Positions 62,623 through 64,000 of a DNA stretch of 64,000 nucleotides are shown here, in pieces. Position 1 is the stretch's first letter. Every line of letters starts with the position of its first letter. The DNA is taken from positions 177,493,604-177,557,603 of the forward strand of contig CM070873.1 in the NCBI GenBank assembly GCA_036365515.1. The letters are read 5' to 3'. The notes under the pieces were generated by a model, which saw only the letters and a list, made by a program, of their open reading frames with translations, searched no databases and had not been told where the DNA came from. This DNA comes from Torymus aiolomorphi (lineage: Eukaryota > Arthropoda > Insecta > Hymenoptera > Torymidae). Position numbers and translations under genes: made by a program.

Positions 62623-63430
62623 ATGGATGAAAACGAAACAGCAGCTGTGACTCCTGCATCATCAGTAGCAGCAGCAGCTGTAACTTCACCACCACCACTA
62701 CCTCCACCAACAGCAGTATCGCCGCTACCTCCACCAGCGGTAACACAGCGAGTTAATAAAAACACGAATCTGTCAAATCTCTTGATCTCTACAACCTACG
62801 CTATCAATAAGTCAAATTTCCAAAGAGTCGCTGTTGGATTGGAACACCACGCTGGATTTTATAGAGCTGTAGTGAAACCCTGCAGTACGTGGTCTTCTGC
62901 AAAGTACGTAACTCTCGAAAAAAATAGTTGGGAACTAATCGTCGACCAACTGAACGTGATGATAGGATATGTGCAAGATTCCTTCACCTTCTACAAAGAC
63001 CATAAGTCTACAAAAATATATCTTCAAAACCACGAAATCAATTTTACAACGGTATACGCAGTTCCATCCTTATCGACGACAGACCTAGTGTACCCATACC
63101 GAAGCTCGTGGGAGGAGACTTTCCCGAAGGGCAACCGATAGACGAGGAGACATAGTTTCCAGATTGTTCTTCACGGTACGAGACACCACAGAATAAAAGA
63201 AAATACGATACTCCATCCGGGATCATCATGGCTACTTTGAACGGCCTACGAGAAGTGTGCGAATGTGTCGATGAGTGGTTAAAACGTTTAGAAGTGCCGG
63301 ATTTATAAATCAAAGTATCGATAACGTGATTGCGTTTTTAAAAGTTGAATTAAAGAGAGAAAGCACTGAAAAAGCGAAAAATATTTTGAAAGACACTGCT
63401 GCGTTCAAACAATATTGCGCTTTACGTTAA
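62623..63430 (+). pseudogene. Polinton conserved protein of about 270 residues, copy 2, broken
   Basis: Start chosen at 62623 (MDENETAAV), after the TATA box. It has a Pro/Ala-rich N-terminal insert absent from copy 1, then 'TTYAINKSN', 'VGLEHHAGFYRAVVK' and 'KNSWELIVDQLNVM' as in copy 1. The phase changes near 63100 and again near 63300, with stops between, and the end 'AAFKQYCALR' plus TAA (63428-63430) aligns with the copy 1 tail. Confidence 0.75.
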
Positions 63431-63614
63431 AATGAAATTAATAATAGTAATATGAGTAAAGAATTGTACGACATTTTTCTTATCGAATTTTATGCTATTG
63501 CCTTATCGAACTTTGCTAATGATTTGTACGATTATATGTTCGCAAATTATTTTGTATAATTTTTTGTAATATATTATTCGTATGTTTTCACAATATATAT
63601 TCAAAACTTTCAAT

Positions 63615-63840
63615 TACAAACCGACTATCTTTTTAGTTTACCACCTATCCACCAATTCTCTCTTATAAAATTCGTAAATTTGTTTTTTTTACTCATTTTA
63701 TTCTTATATATTGTGCAGACGCTGGCTTACGGCTGCTAGGACCGAGTTCGCTCAGCTGTTTAGAAACCGACTATCTTTTCGATTTTACCACCTATCCACC
63801 AAACCTCTCTTATAAAAAAATTCGTAAATTTGCTTTCTTT
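63615..63840 (+). repeat. Direct repeat, about 148-bp spacing
   Basis: 'aaaccgactatctttt' plus 'taccacctatccaccaa' and the following 40 bp occur at about 63618 and 63766. The remaining 63430-64000 is AT-rich without genes. Confidence 0.75.
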
Positions 63841-64000
63841 TGCCATTTTTTATTTTTTAGTATTGTAAAGAGATATTTTAAATTTCATTTTTTACTTTTT
63901 CATCAAAATTCAATAATTATTTTTATCATTATTATATTGTGCAATTGTTAATAATAAAATTATAGTAGTGGTAATTTCATTTGCAAATTCATCCTAAACA

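Larger units (their letters stand above)
60421..63430 (+). mobile_element. Polinton/Maverick remnant, copy 2
   Basis: Keeps the last three genes of the Polinton order (exonuclease-like, protease, 270-residue protein), on the opposite strand to copy 1. Proteins are clearly diverged from copy 1, so it is not a recent duplicate. Confidence 0.8.

Overview
This is a repeat-dominated nuclear window from an arthropod, most likely an insect. Evidence for that is the AT-rich composition with long microsatellites, spliceosomal introns, BEL/Pao and LINE retrotransposons, a DUF4817-type DDE transposase, tRNA-like SINE heads, and Polinton/Maverick genes of animal type. The order cannot be fixed from sequence alone. 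No bacterial operon, rRNA gene or CRISPR array is present.

Layout. 1-3.4 kb: AT-rich DNA with a decayed minus-strand multi-exon coding region. 3.4-6.9 kb: a long inverted-repeat element with a tRNA-like block in each arm, nested around another dispersed repeat. 7.2-10.75 kb: a three-exon plus-strand gene for a coiled-coil protein; its 2.6 kb first intron is filled with fold-back elements and a 1.4 kb long-TIR element rich in AAGGTCA motifs. 10.8-13.2 kb: further fold-back/MITE elements. 13.46-21.13 kb: a young BEL/Pao retrotransposon with 331-bp LTRs, CTCAA target duplication, a tRNA-Tyr-type primer site and one internal stop. 21-26 kb: mostly unassigned AT-rich DNA, a G-rich block, a 275-bp tandem repeat and a decayed reading frame. 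26.4-29 kb: nested copies of a dispersed repeat. 29-33.8 kb: a minus-strand LINE split by two MITEs. 34.4-37.7 kb: a DDE transposon with about 1-kb inverted arms.

39.3-54 kb: a nearly gene-complete Polinton, mostly on the minus strand. In transcription order it has a spliced acidic gene, protein-primed-type DNA polymerase B (heavily broken), packaging ATPase, two conserved small proteins, integrase, penton-type minor capsid, small basic core/lytic-type protein, major capsid, an exonuclease-like protein, adenain-like protease and a conserved 270-residue protein. A single opposite-strand gene (possible OB fold) sits between ATPase and polymerase. Several genes are intact and several carry one stop or one frameshift. 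Packaging (ATPase), capsid (major and minor), maturation (protease), replication (polymerase) and integration (integrase) functions are therefore all represented.

54-56.3 kb: unassigned plus-strand reading frames. 56.6-60.42 kb: a 5'-truncated second BEL/Pao copy whose 3' LTR abuts the exonuclease-like gene of a second Polinton remnant (60.42-63.43 kb), which keeps the exonuclease-like, protease and 270-residue-protein genes in the same order as the first copy.

Main points for a second look: the conserved +1-frame overlap of the exonuclease-like and protease genes in both Polinton copies, the 2-4 nt spacing of the morphogenesis genes, the predominance of TAG among single in-frame stops across unrelated elements, the spliced gene next to polymerase, and the DDE transposon whose arm contains an inverted copy of its own transposase end.
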